This document shows positions 10,476 to 21,535 of a stretch of 64,000 bases of DNA, one piece after another. The notes below the pieces were generated by a model. That model saw nothing but the letters and a program-made list of their open reading frames with translations. It did no database searches and was not told where the DNA came from. Within the stretch, counting starts at the first letter, position 1; each line of letters starts with the position of its first letter. The translations under genes were made by a program, and so were the position numbers. Origin of the DNA: Aurifilum marmelostoma (taxonomy: Eukaryota; Ascomycota; Sordariomycetes; Diaporthales; Cryphonectriaceae); assembly GCA_027559495.1 (NCBI GenBank), contig JAMXSV010000007.1:1-64000 (forward strand), given 5' to 3'.

Positions 10476-13400
10476 TCAAGTACCAAGCTCATTCAAAGCC
10501 TGACTCAGTAACTCTGCCCTCTTCATTACCTGATCACACTGGCCTATCAACCTTGTGTTCGCCTGTATACGTCTCAACAGGCCCTCCTGTACAGGCGGTA
10601 TCGTACGCTCTAGCAAGCATATCAAAGCCCTGTCTAGCACCCTCGCCCCTCTAACGACCCTAGCCCAGTATTGGTGAATGGTCCGCGCCTCATAGAAGGC
10701 ATTTCTCGCATGTGTATGGGCTGCCTGATCGGCAGCGTCCTTTTCCACTGCCCGAGCCGGGTACTGCTGCTGCAGGAGGGAGCTCAGCTGGTCAAGCGAG
10801 AAGAGCGTGTTTTGTCGCAAGTCCATATGTTGCTTCGCGATTCTGAGGAGATCAAGAAGCATCGGCTGTGATTGTGGCTGCAGCAGTGACTGCGACTGAG
10901 GCGTTGATCCCCGGGCCGGCCATACCAATCTCAGCTCGCGCTGCGTATAACCGAGCAGATTAACGATAGCAGTTAGCGGCTGGGCCTGTCGCTGCAGTTC
11001 GCAAAGTCGATTTTCACAAAGGGAGCGTTGCATTCTAGCTTGGTCAAGTATTGGGTCGACTGTGGTCGCTTGGCAGCCCCTCAGCCCAGTTACCAAGTCT
11101 CCTATAGTACTTGAGGTCTCCGAGCCGCATCCCTCAATGGCATTTGCTGTCTCTGCGCGAGCTGGTACGCGCGGTGGGTCTGACTTTGTGTTGATGGCGC
11201 CGACCTTCCAGAGTCGGGACATGGCAGATGCACCATCATCTCCTCCTATTCTAGTCTCGTCGATTTGGGGGTGAGTATCGCCGTCTCCAGACTGTTCTTC
11301 CCAGTGTTCTCCCTCATCCGCCTTCCCATCACCGGCCTGGTTTTCTGCATGTTGGCTACTGCGGCCTATCTGACCAGTGTCTTTATCGTTGCTGCCAGCG
11401 AGCTGAAGAAGGTCGAACCAGATGCATCGCCAGAGGCACACGTCCATGTCGGCGTCAAGTGGCAAATCCTGCGCAGCTGCAAAGTACCAGGCGAAAACGA
11501 GAGCGAACACGCCGCAGTTGTAAGCGTCTCGCTGTTGGGCGCATGGAGGTTCCGACCACTGCCAGGCAGACCAATCGTTCAGTCCTTGGTCAGGTGGGCA
11601 CAGCGTTTCAACGACGAGTTTGGCGGCCTGCCGACATGGGGCGGTGAAGGTGCCCGACTGGGCATATGCGTTTCCCAGAATCGCCTGGCGTTGTTCCAGA
11701 TCTAGACATACCACAGCCCAGTGCAAACCTGGCCGCCGCTCTTGGTCGGTGCGGTTCTTTCCGTTCTCGCTGACGTCTTCAATGCTGCCACCCTTTGCCC
11801 TGACCACAAAGTGAACGAAAAAAATCACTCGACACATGGCTGGTGGCAGACGCTGATGAAGCAGGATACGAGTACTCTCGTACGCATAGCACTTGGTAAG
11901 GGTAACCACCGAACTAGTCGAGGCTGAGGCTGGGTCGTGCTGCTCGTCTGGTGCATCGTGGTCATATCGGTGTGATGATGAGGCTTGGACAAGGACGGGT
12001 TCGACAAAGAGAATCTTTGGATTAAAGGCACTGAGCAAATCTGTTGCCACTTTCAAGTTGCTTGCCGACAGCCAAGCCGTTGGTTCTCGAAAGCTTGCCA
12101 TCTCCGATGCGCCCACTTGGAAGTCTCCCATCGGCTGCTGCTCGTGAGACTGGCGTGAGCGTTGTGGTGAAAAATCTTGCGCGTCGTTGCTGCTGAGCTT
12201 GGCCTCAGGGCGTGAACCCTGGCTGAAGTCTGCTCCATCCTCGCTGCTGGCACCCTGCTCGACATGCGTAGGAGAAACCATCTCATCACCGCTGACAGGA
12301 GCAAGCAGTGCAGCCATCTGGGAGTCGTCACTACGGTGGATAGAGTAATGTCCAGGTAAAGCACGGTTCGAAGACGTCTTTGCCGTGTTCGTCTGGTCTA
12401 CCACCAGCTCCTGATCCAAATCGGCTGGCTCCTCAGGCACCTGCTCCATCATCCCAATATGAGATTGCAGTCCCGCTTGTCCGCCTCTTGCTTCCGCCGT
12501 CCCGTCGATGCTCGCTTCGCTTAGACGCGGTCGCTTAGCACCTCTGAGGGATGTAGGCAATGTGGGCGATGCGGGTTCCTGCCGCTTGCAACCTGTGGTT
12601 CCAGTCGCGGGTGACGAAAAGGTCAAGAGTGATGGGGGTTTAAAATCTGGTGAGATGGGGCTGAGGCTTGCTTCGATCTGGTTCGCTGGGACAGTGCAGA
12701 GAGAGCGCGAAGAAGAAAAAGAAGTCTTCTGCCGGCGACCTCTCTCCGGTGAAAGTGAGGGCATGGGACTTCCACCATGCTCTCCTTCTTGTGTCCCTGA
12801 CTGATGTACAAGCAATGCAGCACTGCCCATGTCTTGATCGGCGTTGCTGTCACTAGACTGGGGCAAGTCAGCACTTGCAGAAGTCATACCTTGATCCTGC
12901 TGTTGACTATTGTCTTCAATAATCTCCACCATGCCAGACTCCTCCTCTTCGTTATCCTCTCGGTCCAAATCGGGTCCGTCTGCTGCCTCTGGCTCAGAAT
13001 CACCATCACTTTGTGTGCCTTGCCCCTGGTCCTCCTCCTCTTCTTCGTCGTCTAATGCCTCTTGTGTAGATGGCGGCAGCTCTTGAATCAGACTGGCCAG
13101 GCAGTCGGGTTGAAGCATTAATAGCTCGGCGCGGCGGCGGCAGGGGTCTTCACAGAATGCGACTGTGCAGGCTTGGCGTCGATTCTGGGTGCTGGAGACG
13201 TCTGAAGCCTCTTGGTGGTCGTCCTCTGTGTCCGCATCGGCGTCAATCGCTGCCTGGACAACTGCGAGGTAGGCTTCGTAGAAGTCGCTGTAGGGATACA
13301 GTTTCGTCGAAACTTCGGAGCCGTCAGGACTCGATGGCGTCGGTGGCTCTTGTTCTCTTCTGTCCTCATCGTCTTCCTGGTCTCGCGCTTGCTGCTGTGG

Positions 13401-14012
13401 GGGAGGAGTAACAGGTGTACTCGGCGCGACAAATGCGGTGAAGATTCGAGTAAGATGGGCCAGGACGGCAGGACTTTGGAAAGGCGCAGGGCCGAACCAT
13501 AAGCTCAGGAGGGGCAACTGCTAGTATTTCCCTTCCGTTGTCGGCTGCTTTGTGTTTGTTCGGGTGCTGCGAAATTTCCTTGCCTTTGCCTTAGCTGTCT
13601 TGCTAGTTGATTTTTTACTCGACGACTTGTTGACGGACGGCTGCTGAAGGTGTGGAGGTGGTGTTGGCAGGAGGAGGAACAGTCGGCAAAGCTTCTTGTA
13701 GGAACAGTTTCGCGCGCGGTGCGTTCGGAGGAGGCCCGGGATTTCTGCGTCGAGAGCCTTAAGGATATTTTCCTGACTGACATTGTTCCATGCCCACTGC
13801 GCAAAGGGTTGTGAGAGGTTGCTACCGAGACGCCCTGCTTTCCTTCGTCGCTGCGAAGAGCCGCGCGTGTACTCGTGGATCAGCGAGATCCACGATGCGC
13901 GCACCTTGGCTTCGTGACGCAGGATGGCGTCCTTGAGCGCGTCATGCGCTGCCGCGACGGCTAACGGGATACTGTCATTGTTGTCACCAGGAGAATCATC
14001 ATGCTGAGACAT
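10476..14012 (-). pseudogene. Ulp1-like (C48) cysteine peptidase, frame split by one TAG
   Basis: From ATG at 14012 the frame runs 163 codons to TAG (13523-13521), and the same frame continues without a break for 1,014 codons to 10476. No in-frame ATG precedes residue 134 of the second part, so it is unlikely to be a separate gene. The second part has a long acidic, Ser/Pro/Gln-rich region and then a Ulp1-type domain: WLSASNLKVATDLL, H599 in GLHWAVV, N616 in ILGNAY, and Q662 with C668 in QQRDAYNCGVFAL (numbered from the codon at 13517). The Q-to-C spacing of six matches the SUMO-peptidase family; the usual Asp is Asn. The first part has a basic Lys/Ser-rich tail before the stop. Family members remove or process SUMO-like modifiers, and related domains also occur in transposons. 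CAG to TAG in a CpA context is a RIP-type change; an unseen intron or two genes are alternatives. Confidence 0.65.
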
Positions 14013-14930
14013 GATGCTTCGCGCGTGTCTGCTTTTGGGCTGTGGGCTCTTTCTTTGGTGTGTTCTTGTCGCGCATCGCGTTACCACGGCCTGTGCGCTC
14101 AGCTCGTATATGAGGAAGTGCCGATTAGCTAGAAGTTGGAAGATCAGGGTATCCGCCTGATGTTTCTTGAGTCGATCTTTGGGTGATGGGTACAACGCGT
14201 TCGACCTTACTATGACGCTCGTTGACATCAACTGGCAATCTGGCACCTTACTATGATAGGTAAAGCGCAAGGGCTCGCTAGCTAGCTTATCTGGCTGGCT
14301 GCCGTCATGACCGTGCACTGAAATTGCACGAGCGTGCACTTTTTTTCACGATCGTGCAGTTTTGAATCCTATTATCCATACTACTTTTCCACCACAACAG
14401 GATCGAAGATAAATTCTAGCTCGAGATCCGACTATTTTCAGGTCTGAAATCTCTGATAAGATGTTCTGAATTAAATAGTAAGCTATATTAGCGCTTAAAC
14501 GCTGCTTATGCAGACTTACATAATGCATTTATGATTTGTTTAAAAAAAGAATACAGTTAAGGCCCGACGGACTCAAAATTAGCTAAGATAAACTTATTCA
14601 AGATAACCTATAAATATGCAAACTTAATGATATCAATTTTAAAGGTATTTAGACGGGTTTGCTGGCTACAAAAGAGCGAAGTCTGACGGCCTTTTTGTGT
14701 CGGCATGCACTAGCCGATGCCACGGGCTAAAGACATGGTAAGGCTTCAGTGTGAAAGAGCGAAGCCAGGACGCCACACTGCGCCACAGGCTACGCCACAC
14801 GCAAAAGCAGCTACTTCCCCATGGGCACCAGCCCTACTGGCCCCCCCTGAATTCGTTCCTCCCGTAGTGGTTGCCAAAATAGGCTGCTGGCCAGAACGGT
14901 GGCTTATTTTGAGGTTCTTTTGAGGAACTT
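14013..14930. other. Upstream region of Ulp1-like gene, no further gene
   Basis: The frame of the Ulp1-like gene is open to 14339 upstream of the chosen ATG, but without recognisable protein character. It includes a palindrome cluster at 14314-14361. The stretch 14360-14660 is AT-rich. Confidence 0.5.
14314..14361. repeat. Cluster of TGCACG-type palindromes
   Basis: Within about 50 bases there are GTGCACTGAAATTGCAC, TGCACGAGCGTGCA and CACGATCGTG, overlapping or adjacent inverted repeats built on the same GTGCA/TGCAC core. They sit about 300 bases upstream of the Ulp1-like start codon, so they could be a regulatory operator or a transposon end. Neither is shown. Confidence 0.5.
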
Positions 14931-14935
14931 AGTTT

Positions 14936-15520
14936 CGGCTATAGCTGGAGATAATTGTGTTGGCCTCGTCAGTCTGGTCCCACTAGCCGACAGAGGGGCC
15001 GCACAAACTGCTTGGTACTAAAGGCGCCGGCTTCGCGCAAATCGTGCAGGATGCCCTTGGCCTCTGCGGTGGCACTGGTCTGCTCGCTGCCTAGCGAGAC
15101 CATGGACGACGCGACAGGCTTGAGTTTGGCAGTCTTAGCCTGCCCTACCAGCTGCTACACCCTGCGCAGGCCGTCTTACGAGTATTGATGCAACTCCAAA
15201 CCGCGCGTAGCTGGTGTCCTGCGGTCCGCTGCTCTGGGCCACGGCCCTGCCGAGCTGCAACAGCGGGAGTGACAGGTCTGGCGTGAATGGTCGGCTGATA
15301 TGCGGCTCCAGACTGTCAAGGTTCATCTCGATCACGTCGTCGTAACATGCCTCGATGCCCTGGTCAACCACCAGCAGCTGGTCCTTCACGGCGTCCGCCT
15401 CGCGGGCTACGTCAGCCCTTCCCGTCGCCCCCAGGTACCGCGGCACGGCCCTCGTGTTCGGGAAGATGCACGAGGTCAAACCCATCCCGGCCGACATGTT
15501 TTCCATGGTGGCCATGGCCG
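14936..15520 (-). pseudogene. Aconitase (aconitate hydratase) fragment
   Basis: Minus-strand reading gives ATGRADVAREADA, then DDVIEMNLDSLEPHISRPFT, which is characteristic of aconitase, then in another frame KPVASSMVSLGSEQT and ILHDLREAGAF, and finally LCGPSVG-stop-WDQTDEANTIIS. The last matches the aconitase iron-sulphur region ACGPCIGQW: the second cluster Cys is Ser and the Gln codon has become TAG, a RIP-type change. At least two frameshifts are present, and the N-terminal and C-terminal thirds of the enzyme are absent. This is a broken partial copy, not the housekeeping gene. Confidence 0.75.
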
Positions 15521-15529
15521 TGGTACTAA

Positions 15530-17830
15530 GTGTCCGAACATCTTCACGATTTTATACTTGCCTCCTGACACGCCGAGGATGCTAATAAGCTTGCATATGA
15601 TGTCCTCGGACGACGTTCACCTCTACACCTTGCTGGTCAAGCTCATGCCCACGACTTCAGGGCATGAGATGAATTCTTGACTATGCTGTACACGGATCTA
15701 TGGGTGAGAATACCACAGCTTTGTCATATGGCGAGAGTGGAGACTTGTCATTCAGCAGCAAATGAACGTAGAAAGCAAACTCACGCGGAGACTCTTCCTC
15801 GTCGGCAACGAGCTTGAAGGATCCCCAAAGAGAGTCCAGCCAAGGTCGAATGCGGTAAGGCATCTCAAGATCCCCAGCTGCATATGCAAAGTTCGGTAAT
15901 ATTCCGGAAGGCGTTATTCATAACTCAACTATTGTTCGCAATGCTCTTTACTACGCCTTTCTTTATTTACATCCTTTGTGTATGATACTTACACCACCTT
16001 CTTGTAACTGAGGTTACGTGTTTTTTTCTCCAATAAGGATGAACTCTGTCAAGATGACTTCCAAAGCTTTTCCAGGTCACATATTCTGTTTCTGTGCTCA
16101 TTTTCTCTAACGCATGCTCGGCACATATACTTGCCTGGTTTTCCAGCAACATGCAATCATAAGACGCCACCCAAGATTAGCACATGCGCAGAAGTAAATT
16201 AAATAAAATCTGCTCTTCTTAAATAATCATGCCAGCCACCAGTACAATTATAATATCCAGATTCAGATATAGTTGCAGTATAATTGTATAACACCATATT
16301 TAGAGCACTCATTGCGCTATTAGTAATACCAAAGTTATCAAATTTTATTTATTAGTTTAGATTCTAATATACTACTTAAATATTATAGCAGAGACTATTC
16401 TCAATTAATTAAGATTAGAAAACAAACGCAGGAACTAGAAGTTAAGACTGCTTATAGCAGTAACTTAGTTAAGTTAATCAGCTAGTCAAAAACATCTGCG
16501 CCGGACTAGAATTGAGTTCCGAAGCAAGCTCCATAAAACTTGAAACATGCTCCGCTATGCTTTATCAATATTTTAATTTGTGACATATATTATAAAATGG
16601 TATAGGCGAGTACAGCCTCAAAGAGAGAAATTACATATACTAAAAGACCTAGGCTTTGTAGGTTGCTTCTTACGTCGCAAGGTTTATTCAGCGGGCCAGT
16701 CCTCATAACAAGCTCTTCTTACATACCACCCTTCCCTTCCTTCTAGCATTAAATAGAATCACATACCACCCTTTCAGTTTTCAGTCACCTGCAGTAATTA
16801 GTGTGGTAAGAGTAGTCATCATTTTGAACCAAAATTTGGGCTCTGCCACACGTGGAAGGAGACAGAAGACCAGGCAATAGGCAAGGGCCCCGTCGACCCA
16901 AGCATGCTATATCGTAAGAACGATAGCAAATAAAGGCTGACAAGGCACACAATAAGGGTAAAAGCCGTGCCTTAAACCTAGCCAGATAGCTTATACAAGA
17001 TCTAAATAGAGAGAAGGTTATAATATACATATTTCTATATCTAAAAGTGAATCTGTTAGGGTAATTAGTTCTCTTATATAATAAAAGGGAAACCTTAAGA
17101 TCTACCTCTTTCTAGTACAGAGGCACACTATACTAGCTATAGAAATAACATAATAACTCTAATAAAGTTTTTAAATTATCTTAGTTATAAGATAAATTAA
17201 ATCCTTAGTATAAACGCCTCTAGCAATGTAGCATTTACTTAAGCACAAGATGATATATAATTATGTAATTACCTAAGCTGCTACATTGCTTGTGATAATT
17301 GGTGAGCTAAGAGAAGCCATAATGTAGTAGATTCCTTATTAGAGAAGAAGACGGAAATTACTGTTTTATGAAATATGAATCTTTACTCACTATCGATACT
17401 ACTTGTTTCAAGGACAACATGTTTGCCAGAGCACTGCCATTTCTGACTCTATTCGGCTTAACCTCAGCACGCAAATACGATTAGGCAACCTATAATTAAT
17501 AGCATAATATTGCATGCGAAGCTTGTTATTCCTAGCGCCTCTTATATGTATATGGCGCGATACTCACGAGAGAACAACGGGTCTAATATTTTTACTGGTT
17601 TAGCTGCTTCAATGATATATACTTCGATAATGAATAGGAGATGCAGATATAAAGGTTATGATAACTTGACTAATTAAGCACACCTCTATCTTATCCACAC
17701 ATATAAAGAAAACCCTTGACCACCCTTTGCTGCTAATTACCTGTGCTGTTATTTATGTGAAAGTAGTGCTATTTTTGACTGTACCTGAGTCTCGAAAACT
17801 CTGTGTTCTGATACTGTTTGCCGGGCTATG
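15530..17830. other. AT-rich intergenic, no gene recognised
   Basis: Short frames only. From about 16,190 onward the composition is AT-rich with many stops. It contains the inverted repeat at 17222-17290. I see no transposon coding remnant that can be named. Confidence 0.5.
17222..17290. repeat. 12-bp perfect inverted repeat (MITE-like hairpin)
   Basis: AGCAATGTAGCA at 17222-17233 is exactly complementary to TGCTACATTGCT at 17279-17290; the 45-base loop is AT-rich. It could be a small non-autonomous element or chance in AT-rich DNA. Confidence 0.5.
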
Positions 17831-18990
17831 TCTTACAAGTCTTGTTGTTCTCCAGATGTAAGGCTTTCTGGAGCAAGGAATCAATTCTCCACATGTCAAA
17901 AGCCTTGACTTCCTATTCCTTCCATTCGCCTTCCTCGTCGCTGCATTTCAAGACTTGTTGGAGCACGCTACAAAGGTTGACAAATGTCTCCCAGTCCACA
18001 AAGGCATTATCGGGACCAAGAGTAATAGCAATCTCTAAACTCCTATACTATTCTTAATACAGATAGCAAGATCCTCACAGTCCTTCTCCTATAGAATGCT
18101 AGCCAGTCGGAGCTCATTGCCGCTAGGTTGTTGGAGCTATTGTAGAAATCGGTAATAGGCCACATCATACACAAGGCGGAGAAAGCCTTAGCCTTTGAGA
18201 CTGTCTGGGCCCACTCGCAATCAATGATATAGACGATATCGAAGGCATCACTTACCTGGATATGATCTCCCTTGTCGTCTAAGTGCTTCTAGAAGAACTC
18301 CGGCTCCTACAACCCTCTTAGCGTCATCATCTGCTCACAAGCTGCTCGCCAACTCCAGGCGGAAGCGGTACGCAAGGTAAGCATCTACAGATTCATACTG
18401 TCAACCTCGCCACTTACTGTCATTTCGATATAGCATTCGACAATAGCGTGCGAAGCCTCCAGCAGGGACAGGAAGGGACCAGGTGGTCCGTTTGCATAAC
18501 CCAGCCGAAGATTGGCGTAGTGGGAAGCGAGGCCTTATACGTCAAATTCGTCGGCAGTAGTCTGCACGGGGGATCCGATCTTGTTAAAAGGGTACTTCTC
18601 AATTTCCAGAAAAACATGAGCCAGCTGCTGCATCATCTTTTCTCGCTGCGGCCCGGTTGCCATACTCCAATCTAACAGCCTGCCATTCATTTTCTCCATC
18701 ATACTATAACCAACCCTAAGAGGGTTGGACTCACACGCCTAGCTGAAAACCTTAGGCACAGGGATAGTGGTATGACGCGCAAGATAGAGGCTAAGGTAGC
18801 AGCCTCGCTGCACACATATAGTCGCGCACCTCGCGCGGCGGCGACGAGCTAGTGCCCTAGCTACAAGCCGAAAGCGCGCAATCCATTGTGTACGATCGTG
18901 GAATGTAATCTCAGGATAGCAGTTGTGGCCCCCTGTCATAGACTTCAGCTTCTCGATTAACAAGTCGGCCGTACATATAAAACCGTCGTA
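17830..18990 (-). pseudogene. APH-family phosphotransferase (kinase-like) pseudogene
   Basis: Minus-strand reading follows the fungal APH (aminoglycoside phosphotransferase-like) family in order: GGHNCYPEITFHDRTQWIAR, then HTTIPVPKVFS, VGYSMMEKMNGRLLDWSM, LAHVFLEIEKYPFNKIGS, a stop after ADEFDV, SHYANLRLGYANGPPG, then DAFDIVYIIDCEWAQTVSKA. The last matches the metal-binding/catalytic loop region usually read as IIDWEWA, here with Cys for Trp. Several stops and frame changes mean that it cannot be expressed as one protein. Fungal genomes carry many such genes; substrates are mostly unknown. Order and spacing agree with an almost complete former gene. Confidence 0.75.
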
Positions 18991-21326
18991 GGCGCTGCTG
19001 CCTATTTAATCCCTCCTTAGCGTTTATGCCAGCGAGCAAAGAGTTTCTAGGTTAACCCGACTACGCAACTCGTTCAGGCAGCGGGCTTCCGAGGCAGCAT
19101 ACGCAGCAGCATATAAGTCCCAGTCTTCCTATATGCAAAGAGTCTAGATCAACATAGAAACTCGCGCCTAATCAACAACAATAAGCAACTTACCTCTAGT
19201 TCGGGGCGTATTTGCTATAATTCTTCGAGATAAATATAACAGAGGTATCTGCTACACAACACACAGTCACCCAATCGCTGCACCGCTGGCTTAATGCAAG
19301 CTTCCTAATCACATAGCCACAGTGGCATTATAGGAGAAGAGATATGCTGACTTAAGGGAAATCGAAGCACTTGCAATGGTCTTTCGACAGCAACATAGAC
19401 ATGGACTAATGGCCCACGCCGTAGAGGCAAGCATTTGAGAAAAAGGCGGGTAGTTGCACAAGCTCCAAAGCAAAGTCGCACTCCATTACTGCTCTAAGTA
19501 TGACAACCCTAGGCTGTGATGCATTAGCGCCCTGCACATGCCCCCTTCTGCAGCGGCCCGCAGTGCTGGGCCTGGACTAGCGTTGCTGTCAAAACTCAAA
19601 ATTTGTGATCGCTGTGTATATATGACCCGAACCCTACGTATGCTATTCCCTCTCTTCAGATTGCAGACTAGGTAGTACAAAAGGTGGTGGGATAGGTGAT
19701 CGATAATGGGTGATTGAGAATGGGTAGCAGCGGCAGGGCTGATAAAAGAATTTATTCTAAACCCAGGGTAGTTATAGACAAAATAGATCAAAATTCGAGT
19801 TCTGAAACTTCGATCAATATAACCTGCGGTGCACTTCGGGTATAGCACGCTGCATGCACCACAAAGCTAACTACATAAATCCTCGCTCCTAACATAGATG
19901 AAATGTTGCGTATCGGCTGCTAAGTCAAAGTCAGGCGGGCTAAGTAGGCAAAAGGCTATAATAAATTTAGAAGATATAACGAAGAAGTAAGGTTTAGAGG
20001 TTTGCTAGGCTAGCCTAGCAAGTATGGGTTAGGGTTAATAGGTTAGGGCTTTAGGGTACTAAAGTGGAGTCTGAATTGTGAGCTATAGGGTTGACCTCTG
20101 CGCCTTCAAACTGGAGTAGGGGCCCGGTTCCCACTGCGCAGAACACTACTGGCGACTTTGCCCTGAGCAGGAATTTTAATTCTGAAAATGGGCTTCAGCT
20201 GAGCAAGGCTCCACGGCTGCTGGCATCGCACGAACACGAAATGCTAGGTCTCAGCCAGACCTACTGGGATTATCCCAGTTACCCACAAAATTTTAACCTC
20301 AAAAAAAAGTCAGTAGTTTCCAAGCTTAACAAAAGATCTTCTTTTTTTCTTTTTTTTGGTAGACCTTTCGCCCAAACAATGGTCGCGATTTTCTAGCCAG
20401 AGGTTCAGCCAGCATTGCTTAACCAGAATGTCTGAGCCGCAACTGAAAGACCCTACCCAGATAGCGAATATGCGACGGCACTCTGAACCGGACTTACATC
20501 GTAACTGTCAGCCGGACCACGAGATGTCCGACATGCATTCAATACGGTGGACGGGTCGACACTTTGCGCCTAAGCCCGGCGCAAGCATATTTGTGAATTT
20601 TGACCAACATCAGGTTCGAGAGCTTTGTCAATAGTAGTACCGCCGGGACCGAGCTCATAGGTCATATCCTGGCAGCGGGGACCAGACATTTCAACATAAG
20701 CCTGGTTATCATAAAGCCCTCGAAATGTATATGACAGGGATATAGAGTTCAGCCATTTAAGGCTCAGTCACAGCGCATATTCGATATCATGAGATAGGGC
20801 AGAATCGGGGACATGACCAGGTCCATGATCGAGAATATGGGATAGCTCGTGGTGAGAATACTTGCTCATCAACGGACGCGAGGTCGATATCGACAGAATA
20901 ATTCCCAAGATGGTGCCGACGGGTATCGCGATCTCGAGAGTATACATGCCTATATCAAAAGAATAAGGATCATGTAAAGCAAATGCACTGAAAGTTTTCT
21001 TGAATGCGAGGTCGAGTGTTAATAGCTTACGGGAAACGCTACGACCCTGATGTCAAGTAGATTCAAGATCGACCGGGAAAACATATAACCGTACGGGGGG
21101 GGGTGGACATTAAGTACATAATTATGATCAGAAACGAGGAGAAACGTGCTTGTGGCGTGGGACATGGCTGGAAGTACCTTTTCAGTTGCGGGCGAGGCTG
21201 ATGGTAAGATAGTGAGCACGATGAGAAAATCAGACCAGGCTCTGTACTTGTACAAGAGAGAATTTATACTCTAGGCCGACGGGGCAGAGGTGCACTTACT
21301 CTTACTGCTCGTTCGATCACGTCGTC
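18990..21326. other. Degraded intergenic region
   Basis: No gene recognised. A few short frames (for example 20091-20396 and 20356-20634) lack motifs. There is a degenerate TTAGGG-like patch near 20025-20065. The right end is the target site of the Copia element. Confidence 0.5.
21322..21326. repeat. Target-site duplication (left), TCGTC
   Basis: TCGTC directly precedes the left LTR and is repeated exactly at 26453-26457 after the right LTR. Confidence 0.8.
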
Positions 21327-21535
21327 TGTTATAAAAGAGTGACTATGAAGCTTGATTCCATCTATCTAGGCTATCTAGAGGTTAAAGAGGAGGTTTATTT
21401 ATCTTTAAACAATCGTGAAAATGCCTTAATTAGTTAAGAAATAAATCCCTTAGTCTATATGCATTAAATGCCTTCTAATGCACTTATTGTTTAAAGAGGG
21501 CGACAATTATAAAGATTATGCCTTATTTATTAATA
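21327..21535 (-). repeat. Left LTR (3' LTR of minus-strand Copia element)
   Basis: 209 bp, pairing with 26244-26452. It begins TGTTATAAAAG and ends TTAATA, the ancestral end being TTAACA. It is RIP-mutated mainly in its interior-facing part. Confidence 0.85.

Noticed and set aside
19486..19848. 120-codon minus-strand frame
   Set aside because: No domain and no protein-like periodicity; surrounded by stops in a degraded region.
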